From an uncultured Flavobacteriaceae bacterium (GTDB lineage Bacteria; Bacteroidota; Bacteroidia; Flavobacteriales; Flavobacteriaceae): a DNA stretch of 55,179 nucleotides. The notes beneath the pieces were generated by a model, which worked only from the letters and a program-made list of their open reading frames with translations, did not search any database and was not told the origin of the DNA. Positions 7,424 through 15,179 of this stretch are shown here, piece after piece (position 1 is the first letter of the stretch; each line of letters begins with the position of its first letter). A program made the translations under genes and the position numbers. The stretch spans positions 1-55,179 of the forward strand of contig CALGUD010000010.1 of the NCBI GenBank assembly GCA_937901915.1. The letters run 5' to 3'.

Positions 7424-7679
7424 GCTCCGCAAAGCCTGCCTACCTTTGGTTGGGCTCCTGACTTAGCGGATTTACCTACCATAGGTAGGACATAAAAAAC
7501 GTTCATTGACATAAAATATTAAAAAATAGAGTCTCCCAGGATGCTTGTGGAAACAGTAAAACGTGAGTTAAAAAATATTACAGAGAAATGAAGCAAACAA
7601 AGTAAGTGTAAAAAAGTTTGAAGATTGCTAAAAGTCGGGAAATCGAAGAATCGACTGGGTCTAAGAAGGAGCAGCGTGG
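7424..7679. repeat. R repeat, copy 3
   Basis: This is the longest copy. It has the GCTCCGCAAAGCCTGCCT front block, CTGACTTAGCGGA, a CCTACC-ATA-GGTAGG hairpin (7474-7488) and boxA-like CGTTCATTGACATA at 7500-7513, then the GAGTCTCCCA block of copy 1. Near its end ATG is replaced by TTG (7618), giving the reading frame MKIAKSREIEESTG. The 3' arm of the hairpin differs from copies 1 and 2, but pairing is kept (AGTCG 7632-7636 with CGACT). It ends GAGCAGCGTGG where copies 1 and 2 have GCGCAGCGGG. Confidence 0.72.
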
Positions 7680-7739
7680 TTAATAACTCTATAGATGATG
7701 AAGCAATAATGTAGGCACGAGCAAGATGCTCGCGCCAGC

Positions 7740-7907
7740 ATGGCGCGGGATGGCGTAGTAGGCCCCCTTCAAGAAATCTCTGGTCCAAATAAGGGCACTA
7801 TTTATTATGGAAATCAACAACAATATGAATTTATGGAATATTTAGGCAATAACAATTGGGAAAGTTATCTCAGTATAACCAATAGAAAGGGGGTTTCTCT
7901 TGAATAA
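7740..7907 (+). pseudogene. Toxin C-terminal remnant overlapping the next immunity gene
   Basis: An open frame of about 55 residues (from a possible ATG at 7740) reads GPLQEISGPNKGTIYYG, then QQQYEFMEYLGNNNWESYL and ends GVSLE at TAA 7905-7907. It overlaps the TTG start of the following gene by 8 bp, the coupling expected of a toxin-immunity pair. No toxin family is recognised. It starts about 60 bp after R copy 3, so it fits the cassette pattern of repeat, toxin remnant and immunity gene. Confidence 0.55.
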
Positions 7908-8448
7908 TTTAATTGAAAATTTTAGTTTTTTTAACTCTACAGGAGTTGAACTTAAAGTAGAGTTTGGCTATCAAATTGATGACGTTTTCAAGAATAATTC
8001 AGAAGAAAATGTACAAAATTTTTATAATGGTTCAGTTAAAGGAGTAAAATGGATTTATAAAAAAAAAGAAGTGGTCATAAACAGATGTAATTTTGCGTAT
8101 CCATCGGTCGATGAGAATTATATCATAGCCATTTACCCCTTAGAAGACAAAGAATTTCCATCTCCCAATAATGCCGTAATTTATAGACCTAATGGAAGTT
8201 TACATATGGTGTTAACCCCTCCCAAATTAATATCTCAACTTGCTGTCAATAGGCTGGGGCCAGACAATCCACCAGATCCTTATACGCCTGATAGTATATT
8301 TTTTAATCATATAAGTTGGGATAAAGATAACTCTGGGAATTTAGTTACATCTGTCTGGATAGGATATGACCGTGAATGGCATGAAAATAGGGTTTTGAAC
8401 CCAACAACAGGAGAGTTTGGGGAGTGTGTTGGCAGCGGTAGATTGTAA
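7900..8448 (+). CDS. Probable orphan immunity protein (TTG start)
   Basis: This gene encodes a 182-residue soluble protein. TTG at 7900 was chosen because GAAAGGGGG lies 7-15 bases upstream and the start overlaps the upstream toxin remnant by 8 bp, while no suitable ATG is near. The protein is strand-rich with an aromatic core (FSFFNSTGVELKVEFGYQ), a proline-rich stretch (GPDNPPDPYTPDS, about residues 120-132) and a beta C-terminus (VLNPTTGEFGECVG). The family is not recognised. It is the last gene of the cassette array; the roughly 190 bp after it hold only the inverted GCTCGTGCC element. Confidence 0.55.
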   Translation: MNNLIENFSFFNSTGVELKVEFGYQIDDVFKNNSEENVQNFYNGSVKGVKWIYKKKEVVINRCNFAYPSVDENYIIAIYPLEDKEFPSPNNAVIYRPNGSLHMVLTPPKLISQLAVNRLGPDNPPDPYTPDSIFFNHISWDKDNSGNLVTSVWIGYDREWHENRVLNPTTGEFGECVGSGRL

Positions 8449-8642
8449 AAATTATAATTCCCAGCTAGAGCGAGTACTAGTGCTGAACTTGTCGGAGTAT
8501 CGCGCTCGTGCCAATTAATACATATGAAAACCAAGTAAAGAATTTTGCTTTGACACAAAAAAGAAAGCAAAATCAGAATATAAAGTAAATTAAATACATA
8601 TAAATTTTAACACAAATATTAACCTTAAAAACAATTTTAATC

Positions 8643-9062
8643 ATGAAAAACAAATTTTTAATTCTTAGCCTACTGGTAAGTTCTTTTTTTATAGCCTGTA
8701 GCAGTGATGATGATGGGGGAAACAACAATGACCCCATTGTAGGTTCATGGAAGTATACGGGACTTATAGAAGATGGTGAAGAGATAGAAATCTCTGAATG
8801 TGATATGCTGGATACTATGGTTTTTAATACCGACGGTACTTTTCATAGTAGTACTTATTATGATTCAGATTCCGGATGTGAATTAGATTCTGAAGGTCCT
8901 GGAACATGGGAAAATAAAGGCGAAGGAGATTATGTATTTATGTATGAGTCTGATGAGGATGAATATGAATTTGAAATTACTTTCTCCAACAATAACAATA
9001 CCCTTTCTATGTATGAGAAGGGTGCAAGTTTTTCTTATACTGAGATTTACACAAGAGAATAA
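8643..9062 (+). CDS. Lipocalin-like lipoprotein
   Basis: This gene encodes 139 residues. A lipoprotein signal peptide ends in ACSSDDD: lipobox Cys about residue 19 followed by acidic residues, matching the Bacteroidetes export signal that sends lipoproteins to the cell surface. The mature part starts DPIVGSWKYTG, the G-x-W opening of small lipocalin-like proteins, and continues as strands (FNTDGTFHSSTYY, GTWENKG, YEFEITF). It probably binds a small hydrophobic ligand at the outer membrane; the ligand is unknown. The next gene is a duplicate with the same leader. Confidence 0.75.
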   Translation: MKNKFLILSLLVSSFFIACSSDDDGGNNNDPIVGSWKYTGLIEDGEEIEISECDMLDTMVFNTDGTFHSSTYYDSDSGCELDSEGPGTWENKGEGDYVFMYESDEDEYEFEITFSNNNNTLSMYEKGASFSYTEIYTRE

Positions 9063-9078
9063 TAAATATAAATTAATG

Positions 9079-9104
9079 AAAAGCCGGGAAAATTTCGGCT
9101 TCTT
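9079..9104 (+). terminator. Weak hairpin between duplicated lipoprotein genes
   Basis: AAGCCG (9081-9086) pairs with CGGCTT (9096-9101) around an 8-9 base loop, followed by a short T-rich stretch. It is a weak intrinsic terminator candidate. Confidence 0.4.
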
Positions 9105-9145
9105 ATAATCAATTATATAACATAAACCTTAAAACAAATTTAATC

Positions 9146-9562
9146 ATGAAAAACAAATTTTTAATTCTTAGCCTTTTAGTATCTTCTTTTTTTACAGCCT
9201 GCAGCAGTGATGATGATGGAGGAAACAACACTGACCCCATTGTAGGTAAATGGACTATAGTTTCAGAGACTTCTGGGGGCGTGGAATTGACATTAACCGA
9301 CTGTGGAAAAAAGAGCAACTTTATTTTCACCTCGGATAATATTGTTGAAGATAATTATTACGACGATTTTGATGGTGAATGTTACTTGGAAGATACTGCA
9401 GGAACCTGGGTGAAAAATAGCGATAATAGTTACACTGGTAATTTTCAGGATATTGAAGGAGATGAGGTAATAGATGAGTATTCACTTGAATTTACAATTT
9501 CTAACAATCAATTACTCTGGACAGATGGAGATGATGTAACTATTTATAGTAAAATTAAATAA
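9146..9562 (+). CDS. Lipocalin-like lipoprotein, duplicate
   Basis: This gene encodes 138 residues. Its first 35 or so residues, and the bases upstream of the ATG, are almost identical to the gene at 8643: same signal peptide, same ACSSDDD export signal and same DPIVG opening. The rest differs clearly (KWTIVSETSGGVELTLTDCGKKSNFIF..., TAGTWVKNSDNSYTG). The fold should be the same small lipocalin-like barrel. The pattern suggests duplication followed by rapid divergence of the ligand-facing part, or gene conversion limited to the leader. Confidence 0.75.
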   Translation: MKNKFLILSLLVSSFFTACSSDDDGGNNTDPIVGKWTIVSETSGGVELTLTDCGKKSNFIFTSDNIVEDNYYDDFDGECYLEDTAGTWVKNSDNSYTGNFQDIEGDEVIDEYSLEFTISNNQLLWTDGDDVTIYSKIK

Positions 9563-9576
9563 AGAATTGCTGTTCA

Positions 9577-9603
9577 AAAGCCTGCTTTATTCAGGCAGGC
9601 TTT
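9577..9603 (+). terminator. Hairpin terminator after second lipocalin-like gene
   Basis: AAAGCCTGC (9577-9585) pairs with GCAGGCTTT (9595-9603) across a 9-base loop, ending in TTT. It is a plausible intrinsic terminator, although the T-run is short. Confidence 0.6.
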
Positions 9604-9669
9604 ATACGACTGTCAATACAAAGTATTAATAAAAATTTACTTTTAAATTTAACACAAACTCTAAATCCA

Positions 9670-10107
9670 ATGAAAAAAATATACTTAAGGTTAGTAATCC
9701 TCTTTCTATTCATAATCTCGTTAGTTTCTTGCAGTAAAGATTCAGAATATGAGCCTGTATATGGAAAATGGCAGTTGGAAAGCATAAAACCTGATGCAAT
9801 AATGTTAACTGATTGTGATAAAAAAGAGATTATTGAATTTTCAAAAGATGGAAAACTAACAAGAACTGTGTTTAAAAGTAGTTCTTCAGATGAAAATGAA
9901 AACTGTGACGAAATTAGCACAACTACTTATCGATGGATAAACATACAAACTGGTCATTATACGTTTACACAAAACCCAGATACTGATAACGAGATTGACT
10001 TCCGCGCAGAGATTTTTGTAATGGACAATAAATTTCAAATCAGATCTGAGTTTTTTGAAAATAATCATCCCACATTATCAACATACAGGTTTTACAAAAA
10101 AATTTAA
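9670..10107 (+). CDS. Lipocalin-like lipoprotein, third paralogue
   Basis: This gene encodes 145 residues. A signal peptide with a Leu/Ile-rich core ends VSCSKDSE, giving a lipobox Cys near residue 21 with acidic residues after it. The mature region follows the family order: YGKWQLES, a Cys-containing loop (LTDCDKKEIIEFSKDGKL), a second Cys, and strand-rich C-terminus. Like its neighbours it should sit in the outer membrane facing outward. It is more diverged than the other two and probably an older copy. Confidence 0.65.
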   Translation: MKKIYLRLVILFLFIISLVSCSKDSEYEPVYGKWQLESIKPDAIMLTDCDKKEIIEFSKDGKLTRTVFKSSSSDENENCDEISTTTYRWINIQTGHYTFTQNPDTDNEIDFRAEIFVMDNKFQIRSEFFENNHPTLSTYRFYKKI

Positions 10108-10174
10108 AACATTTTTGTCAGGGTAAAGATTGTTTTTACCTAAACTATACCAAACTATATAACACCTTTAAACA

Positions 10175-12538
10175 TTGAAAAAACTTTACTTTCTGTTTTT
10201 ACTGTTTTTGTCATTTAAAGGTTTTTCCCAAACGCTGGATTATGAAACCATCACCTCCAGTAAACCATTACAGGTAAGTGGTGCGGTTTCGGCCAGTTCT
10301 GTGTATTACAATTCCAACATTAACAACAACAGGGAGCCTTTTACCTATTACCTGCAGGGCAGCCTTAATGTAAATATTTATAGTTTTTCCATACCCATTA
10401 CCTACAGCTATTCTAACCAGGGGAAAGATATGGGTTATAAACTGCCGTTTGATTTTAACAGGCTCAGCCTGCACCCCAGATATAAATGGATTACAGGCCA
10501 TATCGGGAATGTAAACATGATGTTTTCGCCATACACCTTAAGCGGACACCAATTTACCGGTGGAGGTGTTGAACTTACTCCGCCCGGAAACTTTAAAATC
10601 AGCGCCATGTCCGGCAGGCTGTTAAGAGCCACTGAAGATGATGGTGATCCGCGTACTTTACCTGCTTTTACAAGAATGGGATACGGATTAAAAACCAGTT
10701 ACGAACAGGAAAAATTTACAGTAGGGGTTATTGGTTTTTACGCTAAAGATGATATCACTTCTATATCCCAGGTGCCGGAAGAAAGAGGGATCTTGCCCAA
10801 AGAAAACCTGGTGCTAAGTATTAACGGGGATGTGCAAATAAGCCAGGATTTCTCATTACAGGCTGAATATGCCTCGACAGCCATTACAAAAGATCTAAGG
10901 GCCGAGGAAAATGATACCGGCAAAACAGGAATAGCTTCCATGTTTTTTAATAACCGGACATCCACTGAATATTATTCCGCAGTAAAAGCAGGATTAAATT
11001 ATGTAATTAACCGTACTGTAGTAGGGGTGGGGTATGAACGCATTGACCCGGGTTATGAAACATTAGGAGCCTATTTTTTTAATAATGACCTGGAAAATAT
11101 TACGCTGAACACCACCACCACCATGTTCAAAGATAAACTCTCCCTTACTTTTAATGTTGGTTATCAACGGGATGACTTAAAGAACCTGAAAGCCAATAAT
11201 ACCAACCGTATACTTGGTTCTGTGAATTCAACGTTTATACTTTCAGAAAAAGTAAACATAACAGGCTCCTATTCAAATTTCAGCACTTACACCAATGTAA
11301 AACCCAATCAGTTTGATGATATTAATGATGAAAATTTGCTTGACAATGAAATTGAAGAGTTTAATTACCGTCAACTTTCGCAAACGGCAAATTTGAATGT
11401 GAACTGGATACTGCAACAGGAAGAGACCTCCAGGCAAAACCTGAACATAAACTATAACCTGAATGACATTGCAAATGAACAGGACGGGGTGGTAAGAGTA
11501 GGAGAAGCTTCAACTTTTCATAATATAAATACGGCCTATACCATCGGTTTTCCTCAAAATGAAATTGATATTACCTCGGCTATCAACTATACTTACAATA
11601 CCATAGGTATGGAAGATGCCACTACCTGGGGTCCCACATTAAGCGTTGGAAAGCGATTTTTTAACAAATCGCTGAACTCAATGTTGGCCATATCCTACAA
11701 CGAAACCGAAAATACAGCTGGGAAAACTACTGTTTCCAACCTGAGAGGCACCCTTTCTTATGTTTTAAAAGAAAAGCACAATTTTAACCTGAATGCAATT
11801 CAACTGTTTAGAAGCGGGGGTACAAACCCGGATGTTAGCGAATTTACTGCCACCTTTGGTTATAATTATGTTTTCGGAATAAAAAAACCTTCTTTTTCCA
11901 GGAACCCTAAAATCGATAAGAACCTGGTAAAATTAAACTATAAAGACTATTATTTTGAAGGTACGCCTACAGAAGTCACACAAGAAATAAATGCGTTGGA
12001 TCCCGGAAACCAAAAAGCCTTTATGGTGAATCAGAAAAAGGCAGACCTGGAATTACTGATAAAGGCGCTACAAAATGCTGAAAAAAAATCTAAAAAGGAA
12101 TACAAGGAAACAGCCATTGTTTATCTCGATGCCCTTTTTGAATACGAAGAATTCCTTTTAAAATATGACCAGTGGATCTTTGATGCTTATCTAAAACTCA
12201 TTTTTGAAGCAGAAAAAGCGGATCGTGATATTCAAAGTGAATTTGAGACCATACAGTCAAGGGTAAACACTTATAAACGTCAGGAGGATATTGATGAATT
12301 GGCCCTTATTGAGAAAAAGCATACAGCACATAGAGTTATGTTGAGTGAATTAAGACAATGGGACTTAACAATGGAAGAAGTTAAAGCACCAACCGGCGAA
12401 TTAAAAAAACTGAAAGAAACTTTACTGCCAAAAATCTACGTTATGTTTAAAAATAATAGACCCGAAAACAAGATTATAGATTATATTGAAGTACGCCTGG
12501 CAGATCTTTATCATAAAGAATATCAGGGAAAACAATAA
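10175..12538 (+). CDS. Outer-membrane beta-barrel protein with C-terminal coiled coil
   Basis: This gene encodes 787 residues. The start is TTG at 10175, giving a clean signal peptide (MKKLYFLFLLFLSFKGFSQ). Residues 20-590 consist of alternating amphipathic strands with aromatic girdle residues, as in a large outer-membrane barrel. After KPSFSRNPKID the composition changes: residues 610-787 are highly charged and helical (KADLELLIKALQNAEKKSKKEYKE...), which suggests a periplasmic helical domain. I see no plug or TonB box. I cannot name the family. Its place beside a polymorphic toxin locus suggests, without proof, an anchor or export partner of the large toxin carrier. Confidence 0.6.
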   Translation: MKKLYFLFLLFLSFKGFSQTLDYETITSSKPLQVSGAVSASSVYYNSNINNNREPFTYYLQGSLNVNIYSFSIPITYSYSNQGKDMGYKLPFDFNRLSLHPRYKWITGHIGNVNMMFSPYTLSGHQFTGGGVELTPPGNFKISAMSGRLLRATEDDGDPRTLPAFTRMGYGLKTSYEQEKFTVGVIGFYAKDDITSISQVPEERGILPKENLVLSINGDVQISQDFSLQAEYASTAITKDLRAEENDTGKTGIASMFFNNRTSTEYYSAVKAGLNYVINRTVVGVGYERIDPGYETLGAYFFNNDLENITLNTTTTMFKDKLSLTFNVGYQRDDLKNLKANNTNRILGSVNSTFILSEKVNITGSYSNFSTYTNVKPNQFDDINDENLLDNEIEEFNYRQLSQTANLNVNWILQQEETSRQNLNINYNLNDIANEQDGVVRVGEASTFHNINTAYTIGFPQNEIDITSAINYTYNTIGMEDATTWGPTLSVGKRFFNKSLNSMLAISYNETENTAGKTTVSNLRGTLSYVLKEKHNFNLNAIQLFRSGGTNPDVSEFTATFGYNYVFGIKKPSFSRNPKIDKNLVKLNYKDYYFEGTPTEVTQEINALDPGNQKAFMVNQKKADLELLIKALQNAEKKSKKEYKETAIVYLDALFEYEEFLLKYDQWIFDAYLKLIFEAEKADRDIQSEFETIQSRVNTYKRQEDIDELALIEKKHTAHRVMLSELRQWDLTMEEVKAPTGELKKLKETLLPKIYVMFKNNRPENKIIDYIEVRLADLYHKEYQGKQ

Positions 12539-12551
12539 TATATATTATTCA

Positions 12552-12584
12552 AGACCTGACAGGTTTTTAAAACCTGTCAGGTCT
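12552..12584. terminator. Perfect 16-bp inverted repeat between convergent genes
   Basis: AGACCTGACAGGTTTT (12552-12567) is followed after one base by its exact complement (12569-12584). It separates the barrel gene from pheT, which ends at 12595 on the other strand. It would act as a bidirectional terminator. The ACCTGTCAGGT core is of a kind that recurs between Flavobacterial genes, so it may belong to a dispersed repeat family. Confidence 0.75.
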
Positions 12585-12594
12585 AAAAACAAAA

Positions 12595-15021
12595 CTATCT
12601 CAACTCAGCATTTAGCTGTTTCTCAAAATTCTGTTGAAGATTGTTCATTATTTTATCTATTTGCTTATCGGTAAGTGTTTTTTCATTGTCCTGCAATATA
12701 AAACTTACTGCATAGCTCTTCTTGCCCGATGGTAACTTATCACCTTCATACACATCAAATAAATTCACGTCTTTCAGTAATTTGTTTTCACTTTGAATAG
12801 CTATGTTAAATACTTCTTCAAAAGAAACTTTGTTATCCAACAATAAAGCCAGGTCCCTTCTTACTTCAGGATATTTAGGAATATTGGTAAAACTGGTTTT
12901 GTTTTGAGCAGCAGCTTCTATAACATTACTCCAGTTAAAATCAGCAAAAAGCATTTCCTGTTTAATATCAAAATGTTTTAAAATGTTCTTTTTCAGAATA
13001 CCTAATTCAACTAATGCATCATCACCAGTAGCAAAAGAGATGCCTTCAGTGAATATATCATTTTTTGTCGGACGTGTTTTTACATTAGCAATCCCTAATC
13101 GTTCAAGGATAGAAATTACAATACCTTTCAGGTAAAAGAAATCACTTTTTTCTTCTTTTACTTTCCAGTTTTCTATGCTTCTGTTACCGGTTATTAATAG
13201 TGTCAGATGTTTTTTCTCAACGGTTTCATTTGCATATTTGTGATACGACTTACCGAACTCAAAAAGCTTAATATTACTCCTTTTTCTATTAATATTATAA
13301 GAAACGGCTTCTAATCCTGAAAAGAGTAATGATTGTCGCATAACGGCAAGGTCATTACTTAAAGGATTCAGTATTTCAACATTGTGCACTGCTTTAAGTT
13401 GATCGGTAAGCTTAATGTACTCCGGCGTAGTTAATGAGTTGGCCAGCATTTCGTGAAATCCAAGGGATACTAACTGATTACCAACTATGTTTTGAAGTTT
13501 ATGATCGTCAAACTTAGAGGTTTTAGAGATTGATGCATTAAGCTTTGTTGTAAACTCAATATTGTTATATCCGTAAACACGAAGAATTTCTTCAATCACA
13601 TCGGCTTCGCGCTGCACATCAACCCTGTATGAAGGGATCGTGAGTCCGAGTCCTGATTCGGTAACATTGTTAATTTTAATTTCCAATGACATCAATATAG
13701 ACTTAATAATGTCTGTTGGTATTTCCTGTCCGATGAGTTTATTTATTTTTTCAAAAGCCAAAAATACCTGGAAATCTTTGAATTTTTTAGGATAAAACTC
13801 TTCAATATCACTTGTTATTTCGCCACCGGCCAGGTCTTGTATTAATAACGCTGCCCTGCGTAGTGCATAATCTACATTCTCTATATCTATACCTCTTTCA
13901 AACCGGAAAGAAGCATCAGTGCTTAAAGCATGTCTCTTTGCTGTTTTACGTACAGAAATGAGGTTAAAATATGCGCTTTCAAGGAAAATATTTGTTGTTC
14001 TTTCGGTAACACCTGAATTTAAACCACCAAATACACCGGCAATACAAAGGGGTTTTTCTACATCGCAGATCATTAGGTCTTCTTCATGTAGTGTTCTTTC
14101 AATTCCGTCTAAAGTGGTAAATTTTGTCCCGGCTTCTAATGTTTTTACTTCAATTTTGTTGCCGGTAATTACAGATGCATCAAAAGCATGAAGCGGTTGT
14201 CCCAACCCATGCAATACATAGTTAGTGACATCAACCACATTATTTTTTGGGGTAATGCCTATGGATTTTAACCTGTTTTTTAACCAATTTGGAGATTCCG
14301 CAACTTTTATGCCCGAAATGGTAACTCCACAATATCGGGGACAAAGCTCCTTGTCTTTTACATCCACATCAATTCTGAGCGTTCTGCTGTTTACTCTAAA
14401 ATTACTAACAAGAGGGGTTTTTAGTTCCGGATTAATCTCCCTTCGTATTAAACCTGCTTTTAAGTCGCGGGCCACTCCATAATGACTCATGGCGTCTGCC
14501 CTATTAGGAGTAAGGCCTATTTCGAAAACATAATCATTTTCAACTTCAAATATTTCAGCACAAGGAGTTCCGGGCAGGAGGGAGTCATCTAAAACCATAA
14601 TTCCATCATGAGATTTTCCCAGATGTAGTTCGTCTTCAGCACAGATCATTCCATGACTTTCTTCACCTCTTATTTTACCCTTTTTTATTACCCATTTTGT
14701 TCCTTTTTCATCATAAAGTGCCGTTCCTACAGTAGCAACAGGGACTTTTTGGCCTACAGCAACGTTCGGTGCACCACATACAATCTGGAGAACTTCCCCA
14801 TTGCCAACATCAACCTTTGTTAAACTTAATTTGTCTGCATTCGGGTGTTTTGCGCATTCAATTACATGCCCTACCACAACACCTTTCAGGCCACCTTTCA
14901 CTGATTCGAATGTTTCAACACCTTCTACTTCAAGACCAAGATCAGTTAAAAGTTCTGCAATCTCTTCTACTTCCAGATCGAGTTCAATAAATTGTTTGAG
15001 CCAATTATGCGATATTTTCAT
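12595..15021 (-). CDS. pheT: Phenylalanine--tRNA ligase beta subunit
   Basis: This gene encodes 808 residues, normal for the bacterial beta chain, which forms an alpha2-beta2 enzyme with PheS to charge tRNA-Phe. The start MKISHNWLKQF at 15021 fits the family; an upstream in-frame TTG at 15099 would add an unlikely extension. Domains in order: tRNA-binding OB fold (about 40-155, with CAKHPNADKL and VCGAPNV), B3/B4 editing region (about 210-390, PTNxxDV-type NNVVDVTNYV), B5, and a C-terminal anticodon-binding FDX-ACB domain (about 715-808, FTNIPKYPEVRRDLALL). pheS is not in this window. Confidence 0.96.
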   Translation of the reverse strand: MKISHNWLKQFIELDLEVEEIAELLTDLGLEVEGVETFESVKGGLKGVVVGHVIECAKHPNADKLSLTKVDVGNGEVLQIVCGAPNVAVGQKVPVATVGTALYDEKGTKWVIKKGKIRGEESHGMICAEDELHLGKSHDGIMVLDDSLLPGTPCAEIFEVENDYVFEIGLTPNRADAMSHYGVARDLKAGLIRREINPELKTPLVSNFRVNSRTLRIDVDVKDKELCPRYCGVTISGIKVAESPNWLKNRLKSIGITPKNNVVDVTNYVLHGLGQPLHAFDASVITGNKIEVKTLEAGTKFTTLDGIERTLHEEDLMICDVEKPLCIAGVFGGLNSGVTERTTNIFLESAYFNLISVRKTAKRHALSTDASFRFERGIDIENVDYALRRAALLIQDLAGGEITSDIEEFYPKKFKDFQVFLAFEKINKLIGQEIPTDIIKSILMSLEIKINNVTESGLGLTIPSYRVDVQREADVIEEILRVYGYNNIEFTTKLNASISKTSKFDDHKLQNIVGNQLVSLGFHEMLANSLTTPEYIKLTDQLKAVHNVEILNPLSNDLAVMRQSLLFSGLEAVSYNINRKRSNIKLFEFGKSYHKYANETVEKKHLTLLITGNRSIENWKVKEEKSDFFYLKGIVISILERLGIANVKTRPTKNDIFTEGISFATGDDALVELGILKKNILKHFDIKQEMLFADFNWSNVIEAAAQNKTSFTNIPKYPEVRRDLALLLDNKVSFEEVFNIAIQSENKLLKDVNLFDVYEGDKLPSGKKSYAVSFILQDNEKTLTDKQIDKIMNNLQQNFEKQLNAELR

Positions 15022-15179
15022 TCTTATTATTTTGAGAGGCAAAGATAAGCATACAGATATTTTGTTAAAACAAATTGTTGCATTAAAAATTGCATTCAAA
15101 ATCTATCCAAACCTATTCAAACCCTTTAACATATTTTTTAATTATTTTTGATATGTTATTTTACCAAAACTTTTTGTCT

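Larger units (their letters stand above)
7714..8512. repeat. 9-bp inverted repeats flanking the last cassette
   Basis: GGCACGAGC at 7714-7722 recurs inverted as GCTCGTGCC at 8504-8512. The left copy is the 5' arm of a hairpin (GGC-x2-GAGC ... GCTC-x2-GCC, 7714-7736). Between them lie the fourth toxin remnant and its immunity gene. The two flanks resemble one another only at this core. They could mark cassette edges or be chance GC-rich hairpins in an AT-rich region. Confidence 0.35.

Noticed and set aside
3129..7679. R repeats as integron attC sites
   Set aside because: They lie after immunity genes and contain inverted TCCGC/GCGGA, but RYYYAAC/GTTRRRY core sites are not convincing, copy 2 lacks the inverted block, and no integrase is present.
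3129..7679. R repeats as group II intron or retron RNA
   Set aside because: No domain V-like hairpin, no intron ends and no reverse transcriptase gene in the window.
14769..15151. Plus-strand reading frames inside pheT
   Set aside because: They are antisense to the strongly conserved tRNA-binding region of PheT and show no family features.
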